A stretch of DNA of 64,000 nucleotides from Toxoplasma gondii ME49. Taxonomy: Eukaryota; Apicomplexa; Conoidasida; Eucoccidiorida; Sarcocystidae. The notes below the pieces were generated by a model. That model was not told the origin of the DNA, did no database searches, and was given only the letters and a program-made list of their open reading frames with translations. Both the position numbers and the translations under genes were made by a program. Below, one piece after another: positions 36,947-49,119 of the stretch. Where the stretch lies: assembly GCF_000006565.2 (NCBI RefSeq), contig NC_031468.1, positions 558,001 through 622,000 on the forward strand, in the 5' to 3' direction. Within the stretch, counting starts at the first letter, position 1, and every line of letters begins with the position of its first letter.

Positions 36947-37513
36947 GTCTATTATGTGTCTGTGCATGCAAGTGAGCGGTTGGCTGCACGGAAAACTAGT
37001 ATATACTTGCTTTGTGCCTTTGGGTGTGTGTGTCTCGTCTATTTTCCATTGCCTCGTGGAACAAGAAGAGCCGAAGGCTCTCCTGAAGTTTGGGCGGTGA
37101 AGCTGTGGAGGGAGGCCTGTTTTCTCACCCGCTGCCGGGCCCCTGGGGCCTTCTCGCGTGTCTCTTCTCCAAATGGAAACCAAGGCTTAACGGATGCATC
37201 GGCACTTGAAAAACGGGGATACTCGGGTTCTCCAGATTCACCAAGACAGGCGCGACAGAAAGACGCAGAACGCAGCTGCCCGAATGTTGGACAGAAGAGC
37301 ACGAAAAAACAGGAAACACAAGTTGCTCCTTAATGCATATAGATTCATATTTATAAGTATATGCATATGCACTAAATAGATATTTACGATATATATATAT
37401 ATGTATATATATTTGCTATATATTTGCACACCTGTGGCTAACTTTCACTTGCGGAGTGCTTAAGCGCACTGCCACCACGTGGTGAGGAGACTGTTCGTTT
37501 TGTCGCTCGAAAG

Positions 37514-37553
37514 GAGACGCAGGCGAGGGCCTTGTGACCCTCGCCTGCGTCTC
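37514..37553. other. Perfect 16-bp inverted repeat with 8-base loop
   Basis: Left arm GAGACGCAGGCGAGGG (37514-37529), loop CCTTGTGA, right arm CCCTCGCCTGCGTCTC (37538-37553), with no mismatch and high GC. It lies 681 bases beyond the ING-PHD stop codon and 1,159 beyond the MTHFS stop. It could be a 3'-UTR structure, a site limiting read-through between convergent genes, or a small-RNA precursor; nothing in the sequence decides. Confidence 0.85.
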
Positions 37554-38232
37554 GGTGGCTTCTGTGCAAAACTGCAAATCTTTTCCAGCTAATTCACACG
37601 CGTGCCTCGCGGACCTCAGGACTGTGGCGTCCGCTTTTCCGTTTTCACTGAGCTGTCCGATCTTCCGTGGTTTCCTGTGCACCTTCTACGGTTGAATCTC
37701 CTGCCCCAGTCCTCGGCTTTTTCACCATTTCCACGGGTCTCTGTCAGTGGCTCCCCCCCCCCCCTCGGTGTCTAGGTCTCTAACGTTCGAAACAGGGAGA
37801 GGTCGGTCTGTCGTTTCTCTCGCCTTCCCTCCGGTAGGTCCTATCTGGGCCTGATCATCGCCGAGGCCTCTCTCTCTGCACCTTCGGGCGCCGGTACCCG
37901 ATGGACGCCAACCGCATGCATGTGAACACACGTCTGCGGAGGCAAAGAGCTCAGTGTGAAGCGATGTGGAGATGGCGCAGAATATTAACGTTTCTCATCT
38001 TTCCAGAAAAGGGGTGGACGTCGCTAACGGGCCTGCAGTGGTTGTGCACTTCGCATGCACTCGGGAGCCGACAGTCTGTTTCCAGGAGTCGCAGAGGTCC
38101 AGGGACATGTGTGTTTCTCATCTTCCTGCCACCCCCCAAATTGCCCACAAAAAACGTTCGTCTCCGAACATACGACGCAGCTCTCTGCGTGCTTCAGCAA
38201 CAGCCACCAGAGGAAAAAGGGAGACAGAGATA

Positions 38233-41200
38233 TCACGGCACCAGTCCGTTCTGGTAGCACTGCGGGCAGAACCAGGCGTCGTCCTCGTGAGTTTCAGCCG
38301 AGTAGCCCTGAAGGAAGAAAGCCACGCACAAGGTGCTTCGCAGTTTCAAGAAAACGTTTCTTCCCGAATGTACGGCGAGCGGGACATACAGCACCGTGCA
38401 TGCCAGCAGTCATCGATCAAACGATTCCACACGCAACTGAAACCTCTGTTTGGTTTCACTGTTTTTTGTTTTCCCGTTCGCTCACTCTCCGCCATTCGCA
38501 ACAGTGCCGCGACCCCCGCGTTCAGCTTTCACAGCAGGGAGATCTTCACCAGTGCATGTCGCAGGCACAGAGACGAAGGCTCTTTTTTCGGGTGACCTTA
38601 CCACGCACTCGAAGTGGAACCACTGATTACAGGCATCGCACGCAACCATGTTGTTGCACTCCGAACTCTCGCCTTTGTGGCAAACTGGGCAAATCCCCTC
38701 CCAGGTGTCTGCGCCGTCGCTGGCGGCGGCACCACTCGACGCCACGCTCGCGCCCGAGGCTCCAGAAGGCCCAACTGCATGCGCGCCTGAAGGCTCCGGA
38801 CTTCCAGTCGGGAAGAACGGGGACGGCCCCAGACGCTGCGCAGCGTACGCAGGCGTCGGCGTTGCGGAGACCGACGGAACGGAGCAAGCGGTTCCTGTCT
38901 GCGAAGAAGAAAGGACAGAAATGCGAAACAGGAGACGAGCATGCGTGAGGAGGGCGCAGAATCGACTGGAGAGCAAAGGGGCTGGCAAGGAACGACAGTT
39001 GTGGTCGAGGGCAAAAAGGGAGAGAGAAAGAGCGCCAAGTAGAGAATGGAAGAAGCTGAAGACTCGTGAAAGAAGGAGAAACGGCGCAGAACGGAGGCGA
39101 AGGAAAAGGAGCTAGACAGGCACACTGGCAGAGTCACCCCGATAGAGAAGGTCGACGATATGGTATGCGGCAGAACGCATTTCCCTCGCTTCCTGAAACG
39201 GTGTTCCCATTCACACAAAGAATAGATCCTTGGTATACACGCAGCGTGGTTTACATGCTGATCTGGGGTAATGCATTAGCCTAACTCCTTGTTGAGAAGA
39301 CAAAGCTACACGTTTGGGTGGCTCGGAAGGAAATGACAAAAGAGGACATCGTCACGCCCACGCTACGAAGAGATGTTACAAACTGGCTGACTGGAGGCCC
39401 AGATCCGATCTGATTGGCATCGCATGCCCTATGTCGTCTTGTGAGACTCCTTCATATTTTCCACTTGCCGGTATGATCAGCAACCCCGCGTTGGGACTTT
39501 CAATCAGTGCATGCGACCGCCGCAAAACTCCCCCCTCACGCATTTCGCCCATTCCTCACCCGCGAACCTCCGTCGTGACGGCTCCGACCGCTGTGAGAAG
39601 GCTGCTGCCGCGACCGGCCTCCGCCTTTAGAGCCTGAAACCGCCGGGCCTTGCACGCCCGGAGACAGCGAAAGGCCCGCGGGGCCTCGGGCCTCGCCGAC
39701 GCCAGGCGCGGTCGGGTGAGAAGGCCCAGAACTCGGCAAGGCGCCCCCAGACCCCACAGCTTCAGACGTCACCGCGCTCGACTGCGAAGACGGAAGCCGA
39801 GATGCAGAAGCGCCGTGGCTCTCGTGCGCCTGACGACGAGGAGGGAACGGAGAGACGTATAGGATAGATGGCGCGGCAGAAGAGTGCATACACCGGACAC
39901 AGCGAGAGGAGGAACAGAGCGACAGGAGGAACAGAGCGGCACTCTGCCTTGGACGGTGAAGGCGAGCAGTCGAGTTCCACGCAGATGAAGGAGTCTTCAC
40001 ACGTCATGCATCTGAAACGCTTTAGAAGAGAACCACGAGGTTAGCAGTGAGGTGTCTTGACAGCTGTTGGTAGTGTTTTGAGCCGTCGCGTTTTTCTTTT
40101 TCGACCAGAAAGAGAAGAAGTCAGAACGCACGGACAGCGCACAAAACGAAGACCAAACCAACAGCCAAGCTCCCGCCATGCACTGAGCGTACCGAGGGAA
40201 GTCTCACACACAATGTCGAAAACGGCATCGCCGGCACTCTGTGTGTTCTCCACGGGTGCACGGAAAAGATTCGTTTTAGGTGAGAACAGAGATCTCTACG
40301 CTGTCTCGAAAGCGAGCACACAAAAGTCTCGGCCTTCCTAGAACCGTGGAAATGCTGTTTGTGTCACGGGACATGCCTTCGGGAAAATGTTTTCAACAAA
40401 CAATACTTCTAGGGAACAGTACGCGAAACAAGGAGTCTTCTCGCGAAATAGGACTACAGACAAATAATATCTTCAGCAACGAATGTGCTAAGCAGGCATT
40501 ACCACAGGCATACATTATCGGACAGTGCCGTAAACAAGTAAATTATCAGCGCATCACATTTCAGTCAAATTACATTTTAAACAACTCACATGTGAAGCAT
40601 ATGTTATTTGGAACGCATTACTTTTTAACCATAGATGACATGAAAGAGACATTCTCCAGAGCACGTGAGGCGCCTTGTCTACCAGTCGTCCTTATAACAA
40701 GTCAGGTTGTGAACAAATGGTATTCAGAACAAGTGGAATTTTGAACCAGAGACACTTCAAATAAATGACTTACACAGATGACGTTTTGAACCGAGAGTAG
40801 TATATCAAGCAACTGTTCACTGAAGCGCATGAACTTTCACACAACGGGGAGACCAGCTTACTTTCCGGGCCTTCTTCGGAGGCGGGTGAGCAGTGGCAGA
40901 GCCGACGGAGACGTCGCTGCCAGCCGAGGGAGGCCCCGCCAGCGGGCCTACCCCAGACCCCACAGCGACGCCCTGGGGACCTCCGCCTTGTTGTCGCGCG
41001 CGACCCGCAGTCGACCCGGCGCCGGAGACCACGCTCGGGGCTCCCGTCTGAGCACAGCAAAAGGGGAAGAGAACTTTGTACAGTGTTGCTCCCCACTCTA
41101 CGGTTTCAAACGCATGTGCGAGGATGCCAGCCTCGGTGAGGGCAGCGCGAACGACGCGTGGTGAGCAGCAGGTACGCGACAGAGTTCCAATTCAACGCAC

Positions 41201-43374
41201 TGGCGGGTGTGAAGCCACAAGAGAGACTTGGGGGGGGGCTGTAGAGTGCCTGAGGGGATTTGGAGGGATACATCGACGGGGAGACCCAAGTTTTCCAACC
41301 GCTCTGTCTTCACTCCATCTCTGCACCATCCCGTTTTCTTCTTTGCTTGTTCACCTTCCCCCTTGCCCTTCTCCTTTTCCACTTCCTCTCTCCACGTCCT
41401 CTCTCTTCACCTTCTCTCTTCTCACCTTCTCTCTTTTCACCTTCCCTCCCTTCACCTTCTCTCTCTTCACCTTCTCTCTCTTCACCTTCTCTCTCTTCAC
41501 CTTCTCTCTCTGCCCCTCCCCTCCCCTCCCCCCCCCCGCCGGTTCGTCCCCTGTCCTTTCGCTGGTTGGCGTACCTGAAACTCTCCGTTGAAGCCTGCGC
41601 GATCCGCGCCTCTGGGGTAGAAAGCGTCTCCGTCGAAACCTGTTCGTTCGGGCACCGACGGCCCGAGGCCCGCGTCGCTGTTGCTCCCCAGGTGGCTTCT
41701 GTCGGTCCCGCGTCGCCTCAAGGCGCTTCGGCCGACGGTGCTGCCGCCTGCGCTGCCGGTGTGCGTCGCGCCGAACGCGCCCGCAGCGGGAGGCCCGCCG
41801 GCTGGACCGGCGACCGCGGGCGCGGCCGCGCCAGGCTCCGGAGACACAGACACAGAGTGCGACTTGAGATTCGTGGCGGCGCCGAGGCCATGCATCGAGT
41901 GCAGCAGCTTGTCGCGTTCCTTCACCAGGCGCTGTTGCTCGAAGTGGATGAAGGAGGCGATCTGCTTGTTCACCACCACCTTCTCGCGAAGCAGAGCCCG
42001 GCACTTGTAGTGGAGTTGCTGAGAAAGACAGCAGAGGGGACGCCGCAGCAGAAAAGACGAGTCGTGCGCGCGCATGCAGCGGGGAAAACAAGAGAGAGGA
42101 AGACGAGAGAGAAGAAGACAGAGAAGAGACAGAGATGAGGAGAGAGGGAAGAAGAAGCGAGGAAGAAGACGAGGGACGAAGGAAACAAGATGCCTGCGAG
42201 GGATGGAGAACCTTGACGAGGTTGCCAAGAGAGGCAACGCTCTTCACAGCTTCGAAAACCAACGTCCGGATGCCTTACCTTGATCGCCCCGATTTCTTCA
42301 TCCTGTTTCGGCGCCGGCCACGGCGTTCCTTGTTGATGCGACTGTCGCAACTGCCCCAGATATTCTTTTTCACGGACGCGAAACTGCAGCAAAAACGAGA
42401 GACATTCGCGAGTCCAGTTCACTCGTAAATGGCAAAGGAGGCCCTCGACACAACATGCAGCGTCTCTGAAACGGAACGCGTCGCTGGTCGCAAAGGATAT
42501 CCCCTGCGTCTCCAAAAATATTGGGAGCAACGAGCTGCTGGAGCAGACACTCCATATGGCAGAAGCCGCGCCTCACGAGTCCGGCAGAAAACAATCCTCC
42601 CGACGAAGAACCACAGTAGACGAGTGAGAAGAAGAATTAGAAGAGAAAGAAGAAGAATTAGAAGAGAAAGAAGGTCGGGAAGAACAGTGCGAGCAGGGAA
42701 GGAAGAACCTGGCAGCAGGAGACAAGGAAGTAACGATGGGGCAACCAGTTGCCGTAAGCGAAGCATCCGACGCCCCAGTCTGTTGGTCGCCTCAGAGAGA
42801 AAGAGGGAAGGAGATAGAAGAGAGACGCAGAGACGCAGGGCGAATGCGATAGCGAAAGAGATAGAGCAAAAGAGATAGAGAGGTACATAAAGGGAGGTCG
42901 ACAGGAAAGTAGGGAGAGAGAAGGAGGAAAGAGACACTGAAACACAGAGAAAGACCTAATTCGATCGAGAGCATCAGAGGAATGTATAAAGGGTGGTGGA
43001 GAAGAATCCAGAAGACGAAACAGCAGTGTGACGCGATAGCGAGACAGACACACGGAAATGGTAAGGAAGACACGGAGAAAAAAAAGTCGAAAGAAAGGGA
43101 GACATAGGTCCGCAAGAGCAGTAAAGAAACAGATTGTGGGAGATAAACGAAAGCAGAGTGCCTGTGACAGAAACAGAAAGCTTCAGAGGAAGTGAGCAAC
43201 CGCCTACACATAAATTTACCCATGATCTCTGTTTGGATTGGAAAGTGAGGTCCTCACCTGTGTCTCAATTCGCGAAACTTCTTGTTCGAGATGGGCCATG
43301 AGCCGCAGAGCGCGTTGGAGTTTCCCTGGCAGAGTGAGGCAGTCCTCCAGCCACTGCTCCACGGGATCCCCCAT
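38233..43374 (-). CDS. ING-type protein with C-terminal PHD finger (chromatin reader)
   Basis: Probable nuclear subunit of a histone acetyltransferase or deacetylase complex that reads histone H3 tails. Exons 43374-43258, 42383-42279, 42018-41575, 41047-40862, 40019-39894, 39829-39560, 38898-38602 and 38307-38233 give 539 residues; all seven introns fall in phase 0. The N-terminus (VEQWLEDCLTLPGKLQRALR, then LEQEVSRIETQ) and the helices KEYLGQLRQS and KVVVNKQIASFIHFEQQRLV follow the ING helical-domain layout. A long Gly/Ala/Pro/Ser linker includes a basic PKKARK. Exon 5 holds an extra Cys-rich CMTCEDSFICVELDC. The last two exons form the PHD finger: ICPVC, MVACDACNQWFHFECV, DDAWFCPQC. The start has an AAAAATGG context. 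The PHD call is firm and the ING call good. The exon 5 boundaries are the least certain: its acceptor ends TCTAAAG, and an AG five bases downstream would break the frame. Confidence 0.88.
41403..41511. repeat. 15-bp tandem repeat in an ING-PHD intron
   Basis: Roughly seven copies of a unit close to TTCACCTTCTCTCTC on the + strand lie in the intron 41574-41048. On the sense strand each reads AGAAGGTGAAG, a 5'-splice-site-like string, beginning about 60 bases after the true donor. Confidence 0.85.
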
Positions 43375-45217
43375 TTTTCCAGGGCATACAAGTCCGTCCA
43401 GCAAGGAACTTGAGCGAAAGCGAAGCCTCCTCTGCAAGTCGTTCTCAACTCAGGAGTTCCCAAGTAGAGAATCACATGTTTGTTCCCTGGGTCCTCGAGA
43501 ATTCGTTTCCTTCCTCTCGCGCAGAAACCAGGAAAAACGGAACAAGCTGCACCTGACTCCCTTCTTGCCAGCTCTCTTTCCAGCCTTCTAGACGACGGCG
43601 GTGTGATGTCGTCGGGACTGAAGATCGAAACGGACTCGTCGAAGTCTCAGGAGACGAAGAAGCTCGAGGAAGGAGCAGAGCATACAACACAGGAAACGCG
43701 GGAGTTTAACTCTGAAGGCTTCAAACGGGTGGAGGCCGCCTCAGAGAACAGCGAGCGAACGCACCAGGCTTGGTGGTAGCAGAATCGTCTGTCTCGACAG
43801 TCTCCTCCCCGCAGGGCAGGAAACTGGAAGTCGGAAACCGTGAGAGGAATGCACGGTGAACAGAAAGGCGCATCGGGGTACGCTCGACAAGCGGAATGGC
43901 AGACGGTTCGTGAGGAGGTTGCAGTTCCGAAACGAAATGTCGGTGGCTGTCGCGCCGATGGAGCAAACCCACTGCGGAGAGACGCTGTCACACTCCTGGG
44001 GCGGGCACAAGGTCCATGTTTCCCGAGTTTTTGAGATGCAAAGTCCTCCGACCTTTTCCACACGCTTACTACGTGGAAGGCAGCGAAAAGGTCTCCAGAA
44101 AAGCCGAGAAGTGCGGGAGGAAAAGAGAAAAAGAGAATCGGTCGCCAGAAAACAGAAACGCATGCAAGCTCCCCCAAGGAGAAAGCCGCCTCTCGCTCCT
44201 CGCGGCTGCGGCACGAGGGTGTCTACGAAAGCGTTCTTGGTGTTCTTATGGAACAGGAGGCGCTGACGCTCTGGAAAAGTCCACGAGTTCTTCTGTTTCC
44301 ACTCATAATAGCACTGAGGAAACGCCAGGGAAACTGGATGCTGTGCAACGCTTGTCTCTGAGGACTCGCGCGAGTTCGTGTGTGTCTGCTTGGAGCCTCG
44401 TTGAGGCGAGGATCGAGGTCTTGTTTTTCATCCATGTCAGAGCACTGTGTACGTTTTCCTCGCGAAACGCTTACCGTGTACACTCGTCTTCGAGGTCATA
44501 TTCGGCGGGACCTGTGTAGATCTCTCAGTCGTATTCTTTGCTCTCAGCAGAGTTCACACTTAGCGAACTTTGTTGTGGGTACGCTTTGTTTGCTGCTGTT
44601 TGGTGCCCACACGCGCGTCTCCGAAGAACTATGCACACAATATTTGTGTTTGCAGAGAACTTCCGTTTTTCCGCAGACAAGTTCAGCATATGCTCCACAG
44701 AATATCCAGACTGGGGCGCCCGAAAAAACAGTGTGCATCTGAGACACCAACACTCGCATACAAGCCTCTCAGGATGTGGCTGTAGAGAGTTCTCCCGTTT
44801 ACCGTTGTTGCCCTATGTATCCTTCCGATCTTCATGTTGACGACTTAGTGACAGAAAGTCTGTTCGCCGCTTGTTATATAGGTCGATTCTTTGTGTTCGA
44901 TTGTTTCGCTCACAGTGCGCGCGCCCGTGTGCAGGAGCGTCGGCTGTCATTGTTTGTCTGAAACTCATAGACCCCGGAAACTTCAAGTCTATGTGTGGGC
45001 TCCTCGTGTCAAAAGCAGCAGTGGCAAGAAACGACCTCTCCCGTCTTTGAATGTCATGTTTTTTTCTTTGGTGTCTGCTACGCTCGCTGTCTTTCCTCGT
45101 TGGTGATCGTGCTAGGTGGTGACGTTGCTGCAAGAGTTGAGACAGAAAATCCTGCGCTGAAAGGCAGACTATAGTCACTGAACGGAAGGCATGGCACTGT
45201 AAATTGCGTAGAAAACT
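43375..45217. other. 1.8 kb divergent intergenic region (ING-PHD / COA4 promoters)
   Basis: Two start codons face away from each other across this gap, so it should contain both promoters and 5' UTRs. Frames on both strands are short and without motifs. No TA microsatellite is present, unlike most gaps to the left. Confidence 0.55.
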
Positions 45218-45983
45218 ATGGCTTCAGAAAACGATACGAGATCGAAACCTGCGTTTGACCCCAGGGGAAAAGAGGTGGCAGTCACCGCACATGTGGCTGT
45301 AAAGCAGAACACAACAAAGAGCGAATTAGACAAAAGTGCGCCCACGAGTCGCGCTCAGATGAGCAAGTACTGGGGAGACGATGTCGATGACAAAGTGGAG
45401 CGAACTGGCTGCAGTGAGCCGTATGGCCGGCTCGTAGATTGTCTCGATGTGCAGGACAAGTAAGTGGTTTGGTTACAGAAAGTTCGGAGGCGGCCTCTGC
45501 CCTCGTACTGCTCTTAGCTTCTACATTAGCAAAGTTCAGTGTCACTGCGGCTCTCGTGACACAGGCCCGCCTGGGTTTGAAGCAGCAGACTGTAAAGCAG
45601 AAACTCACTGCTGTGAAACGATGAAGGCGTGCGATAACAACCTACACGGCTGCATCGCTTCTGTAGCCGTGTGTTCACGGTCGACCTTCCACTAATGATC
45701 CCTCGACCAAGAGAAACAAAGCGCATATATATCCATACATGTTTGTATTTGTATCGTATTGGAGTTGTGCACTGATGCATTTCGAAGCCGAACACGTTTG
45801 TTGAGGGTGTCAGGTATATCGCCGTGTAGTTGTGACAAGCAGTGCATACTTCTTAGGGCGAGTTCCGTGCAGTTCATGCTTTCCGATGCAAATGTTTCTT
45901 TCTTCAGAGACTGGCGCAAGTGCCGCGAGGAGTTGCAAGAGTTTCGACGCTGCTGTCACGAGAAAAAGGTTCCTGGGGCTTGA
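45218..45983 (+). CDS. Twin CX9C mitochondrial protein, COA4-like
   Basis: A 105-residue protein of the CHCH/twin-CX9C type, imported to the mitochondrial intermembrane space by disulfide relay. Exon 1 is 45218-45459 and exon 2 is 45908-45983. The second half carries C-SEPYGRLVD-C and C-REELQEFRR-C, exactly nine residues between cysteines in each pair, with RTGC before the first and DWRKC at the second. Order, spacing and the Asp-Trp-Arg match what I know of cytochrome c oxidase assembly factor 4, which acts in complex IV assembly. The first half (about 60 residues) is hydrophilic and not conserved in any way I recognise. The donor is phase 2 (AA|GTAAGT), so a retained intron would stop translation at once. 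The start has an AAAACTATGG context. Other small twin-CX9C factors are the main alternative. Confidence 0.85.
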
Positions 45984-46907
45984 CCCCGGCAGACTTCAAA
46001 GGCTTCAGTCGAAGGCGTATGAGTGGCAGCGCACTCGATGTTGGGGTCGTTGGCGGGAATGTGGTGTGTGCTTGAGAAACAAGTCACTATAGTTGTTCCA
46101 CCTTTCGTTTCTTTACTTTTCTTAAAGCTCTTCCTGTCTTTGTATCTGTACTACATTTTAAAGAGAGTTCTTTCGTCCTTTGCATCTTTACCTTGTTTTG
46201 AAGTTGTTCAGATCTTCGCATCTTTCTGTCGTCTCACAGGGTTGCTTGGAACCATCGGAAACTACAGACGGCCACAAGCTCCGAAGGTTCCATTCTGAGA
46301 CAGTCACCACCCTGACCAGATAGCAATTTTCTTACCAACGAACTGTTTTTAGTGCTAGACGCTAACCCCTATGCAGTCGGGCTCTGGTAGATGTGCATAT
46401 ATGCACAAGCGTACGTGCGTATGCTATCCGTATGCTGTTTGCGTTTATATATATATATATATATATGTCTGTTGAGGACTTTATGCGTGTGTGTCAACTG
46501 TATCGACGTGCATTTTTCTCTGTGGTAGGAAGAACTCTGACCGAATCGTGAACGTAGAAGTGAATTCGCAGGCGCTTTCATGTGACCGGGAGGAGTTGAG
46601 AAGCTCGTGGTCGCTGCGTTTTTATCGCGAAGGCAGCGGCACCAGAGAAAGACACCCTTCCCGTGTGACAAGGAAGTCCCCCAGCAATGCCAAACGTGTG
46701 CCGATTCGGTTCTTCGATTTCTGTACACAAGACACTTGACAATCGACGAAACGGCACTCTCAGGAACTGTCGCTGGAGTATGGATACGGCAGCTTGTGTG
46801 TGCCGACACACGAATGTCTGTAGCTTTTATCCGCAATAGCCGCCTGACACCAACCCTGCACTCTCTCACTGATCCTTGGATCCCTGACTTGGCTTGTTTC
46901 GACAGTT
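45984..46907. other. 0.9 kb convergent intergenic region
   Basis: This holds the 3' ends of the COA4-like and FHA-protein transcripts. It includes one TA microsatellite at about 46446-46467 and no supported gene. Confidence 0.6.
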
Positions 46908-49119
46908 CTACGCCTTCGCGAACGCAAGGAGACGTTTCGCGTCTTTTAGTTCCGCCTTCAGAGTCTTTATTTTCTCTTTCACTTTCTGTTTCTCCTGACT
47001 GACGAGTGACTGTTCGACGCCTTTCATGAAGGCATCGAGCGAGTCATCCGCATCCCCGTCGTCGTCAGCTCCTTTCTCCGACGGGGTACTGGACTCGGAC
47101 TTACCGTCGCCTTTCTGCTCACTTTCTTTCTCTGAAATCCTAGCTAACTCTGCAGCGGACTCTGCGAGTTGTCGTCTTAACGCAGCCACTCGCCGCTCTA
47201 GTTTCTCCTCCGTCAGCGGTTCTTCTTCCGTCTTCTTTCGTTTCTTTTGAGCGTCGGATCCGCGCTTCTCCCCACCTGCAGAGCGGTCAAAGAAGTCGTC
47301 GTCTTCGTCGAACATCATGGCTTCACAGTTCGCCTCCAGTCGCTCTCGCCTTTCTCGCGCTTCCGGAGTCTCCTCTTCTTCCTCGTCCTCATCCAGAGAA
47401 ACTTCCTGGTCGTCTTGTTTCCCGACGAATTTGCGGCTCTTCAACTCGATGGCTTCGCTCTGCCCCTTCCGCTTTTCTCTCGCTTTCTTCAGTTCCTCGA
47501 GAAACGCCTCTCCCTTCTCCCCTTCGACTATCTCGCCGCTCTCAGCAAACGCGTTGTTCTCCCGGATTTCTGTGTCTCCTGACCTTGGCTGCTGCTGTCC
47601 GAAGGAAGCTTGCGATGCTCGCCGGCGTCTCTCCTGGCCCACTGTTTCCGGATCCGACTCGTCCGGAGTGCCTCTTCCATTCGAACAACTCTCATGCGTC
47701 TTTCCACTGTCCACGGAGCGAGGCGCCGATTTCTCGCGTATCCGTTCTTTCCTCGAGTCCTTGGACTTCTTCTCTGTTTGCTTCGCCCCTCGAGGAGCTG
47801 CTGTCTGTGCAGACTCTTCTTCTGAGTCGAACGGAAACGCAGGTCCCTCCACTCTCCGTTTAACCACGAAGATGCGACGCGTGTGTTCACGGCCTCCAAC
47901 AACAAACACCGACTCCTGCTCGCTCAGGGCATCTTCCCGGGGCTCCTCCTCGGTTGCGCATGCATTCGCAGAGGTCTCGCAGGTCCCATACGAGGGCGGA
48001 GAAGGAATCTCCGCGAAGTTCGAAGAAGAAACTTCGGCGGATGCCCGCCGCGCTCTGTACACCAAGAAAGGCTCCTGGGGCTTGAGGCGTATGCCGTTGC
48101 ATACGGTCCCGTACGAACTCTGAAGATCGATGCAGTACAAGTTGAACGGAGGCTTCGCTGCAAACTGCAGAGCTGTACACGAAGAAGAACCGCAGAGAGG
48201 AAACAGACAGAGGAAGGAAGTAGCCCAGTGCGTGGAAGCCGGAATTCGGGTGTAAACTGGAAAGCAAGCAAGCCTCCGTGACGGGCAGACGAAACAGATG
48301 AAGCCAGAGTGCGGCACGCCCAAGTGAAGGCGTGCGAAACTCCGCGCATCCACGCAAGTCCCCAAAACGGTTCTTGACAAAGAGAAATCTCGAAAGTTCA
48401 CGATCGGTATGTAGAACAACAGGGGAATGCAGAGTCCTCCCGCGCTTCGACGCCACTCCCGGATGAAAGCTCCAAATCACAGAAACGACTTCAGGCGATC
48501 AACAAGGCAGTCGCACTACTTGCACAATGGAATGCAGACTGAACAAACATATCGAAATCTTGCAACTCGAAACGAGACGCTGTCTAAAAACGACCTGGAA
48601 GTGTGTCTACCTACCTAAGTGTCTTCGCGACACAAACGGATGCTCGTAAAGAACATGAGCCGTTTCCTTCAGGCTGCCGAGCAGCCACCAGCCTCTGCCC
48701 TTTAGTGGAATCAGGTCGACGATGACGCCTTCCCGAATGACTTCGAGCACCAAGTCGGGAAACGCGGGATGACCGCATGCCTGTTGGATGGCTTCCTCCG
48801 TCGCTGTATGGACACCGCCGAGTCCCCAGGGTGGAGGCTCGTAGACGTAGCCTGCTTTCTTGTCGACAGTGCCGGGCGGAAGCAGACTCGCGTTCCCTTG
48901 CGGCTGGGGAGAGCCCTGAAGCTCCGCTGAACTTCCCTTGGCTTTCGCGGCGCCAGTCTCGGCTGAATGTTGGCCGAAGGCGTTCTTGCGGATGTGTTCC
49001 AGAGCCTCCGGCACTGCAAACGTACCGGAGGTCGCTTCTTTCTCGCTTTCAGCAAGGCATCCAGAATGCTGTTGCGTCGAAGCACCACCCGGGGAGGCGT
49101 TGGCACTGGACGCCTCCAT
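46908..49119 (-). CDS. FHA-domain protein, kanadaptin (SLC4A1AP)-like
   Basis: A 589-residue protein from exons 49119-48615 and 48172-46908, joined in phase 1. An N-terminal low-complexity stretch is followed by a forkhead-associated domain at about residues 125-300: LEVIREGVIVDLIPL, a Gly-rich WWLLGS strand, HPFVSRRHLALQF (the conserved Ser-Arg-x-His phosphothreonine-binding turn), DLQSSYGTVCNGIRL, and SVFVVGGREHTRRIFVV. The FHA domain itself carries an insert of about 60 residues before the last strands. The C-terminal half is charged and probably coiled-coil, with an acidic block, then DEDDDFFDRS, which matches the DDxFxDR signature I associate with kanadaptin. Kanadaptin-type proteins are nuclear and linked to RNA processing. 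Start codon context is GACGATGG. FHA is certain; the kanadaptin orthology is likely. Confidence 0.87.

Larger units (their letters stand above)
36356..38232. other. 1.9 kb convergent intergenic region
   Basis: This should hold the 3' UTRs of MTHFS and the ING-PHD gene. It contains TA-rich sequence at 36490-36513, 36840-36942 and 37332-37412, a perfect hairpin at 37514-37553, and a run of 12 C at 37753-37764. I see no supported gene. Confidence 0.6.

Noticed and set aside
40350..40760. AT-rich intron segment of the ING-PHD gene considered as an organelle-derived insert
   Set aside because: No recognisable cytochrome, cox or rRNA fragment; a search against the organelle genomes would settle it.
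47317..48123. 268-codon + strand frame opposite the FHA protein
   Set aside because: Mirror of a Glu/Lys/Arg-rich coding strand, hence Ser/Leu/Phe-rich; the minus strand carries the FHA motifs.
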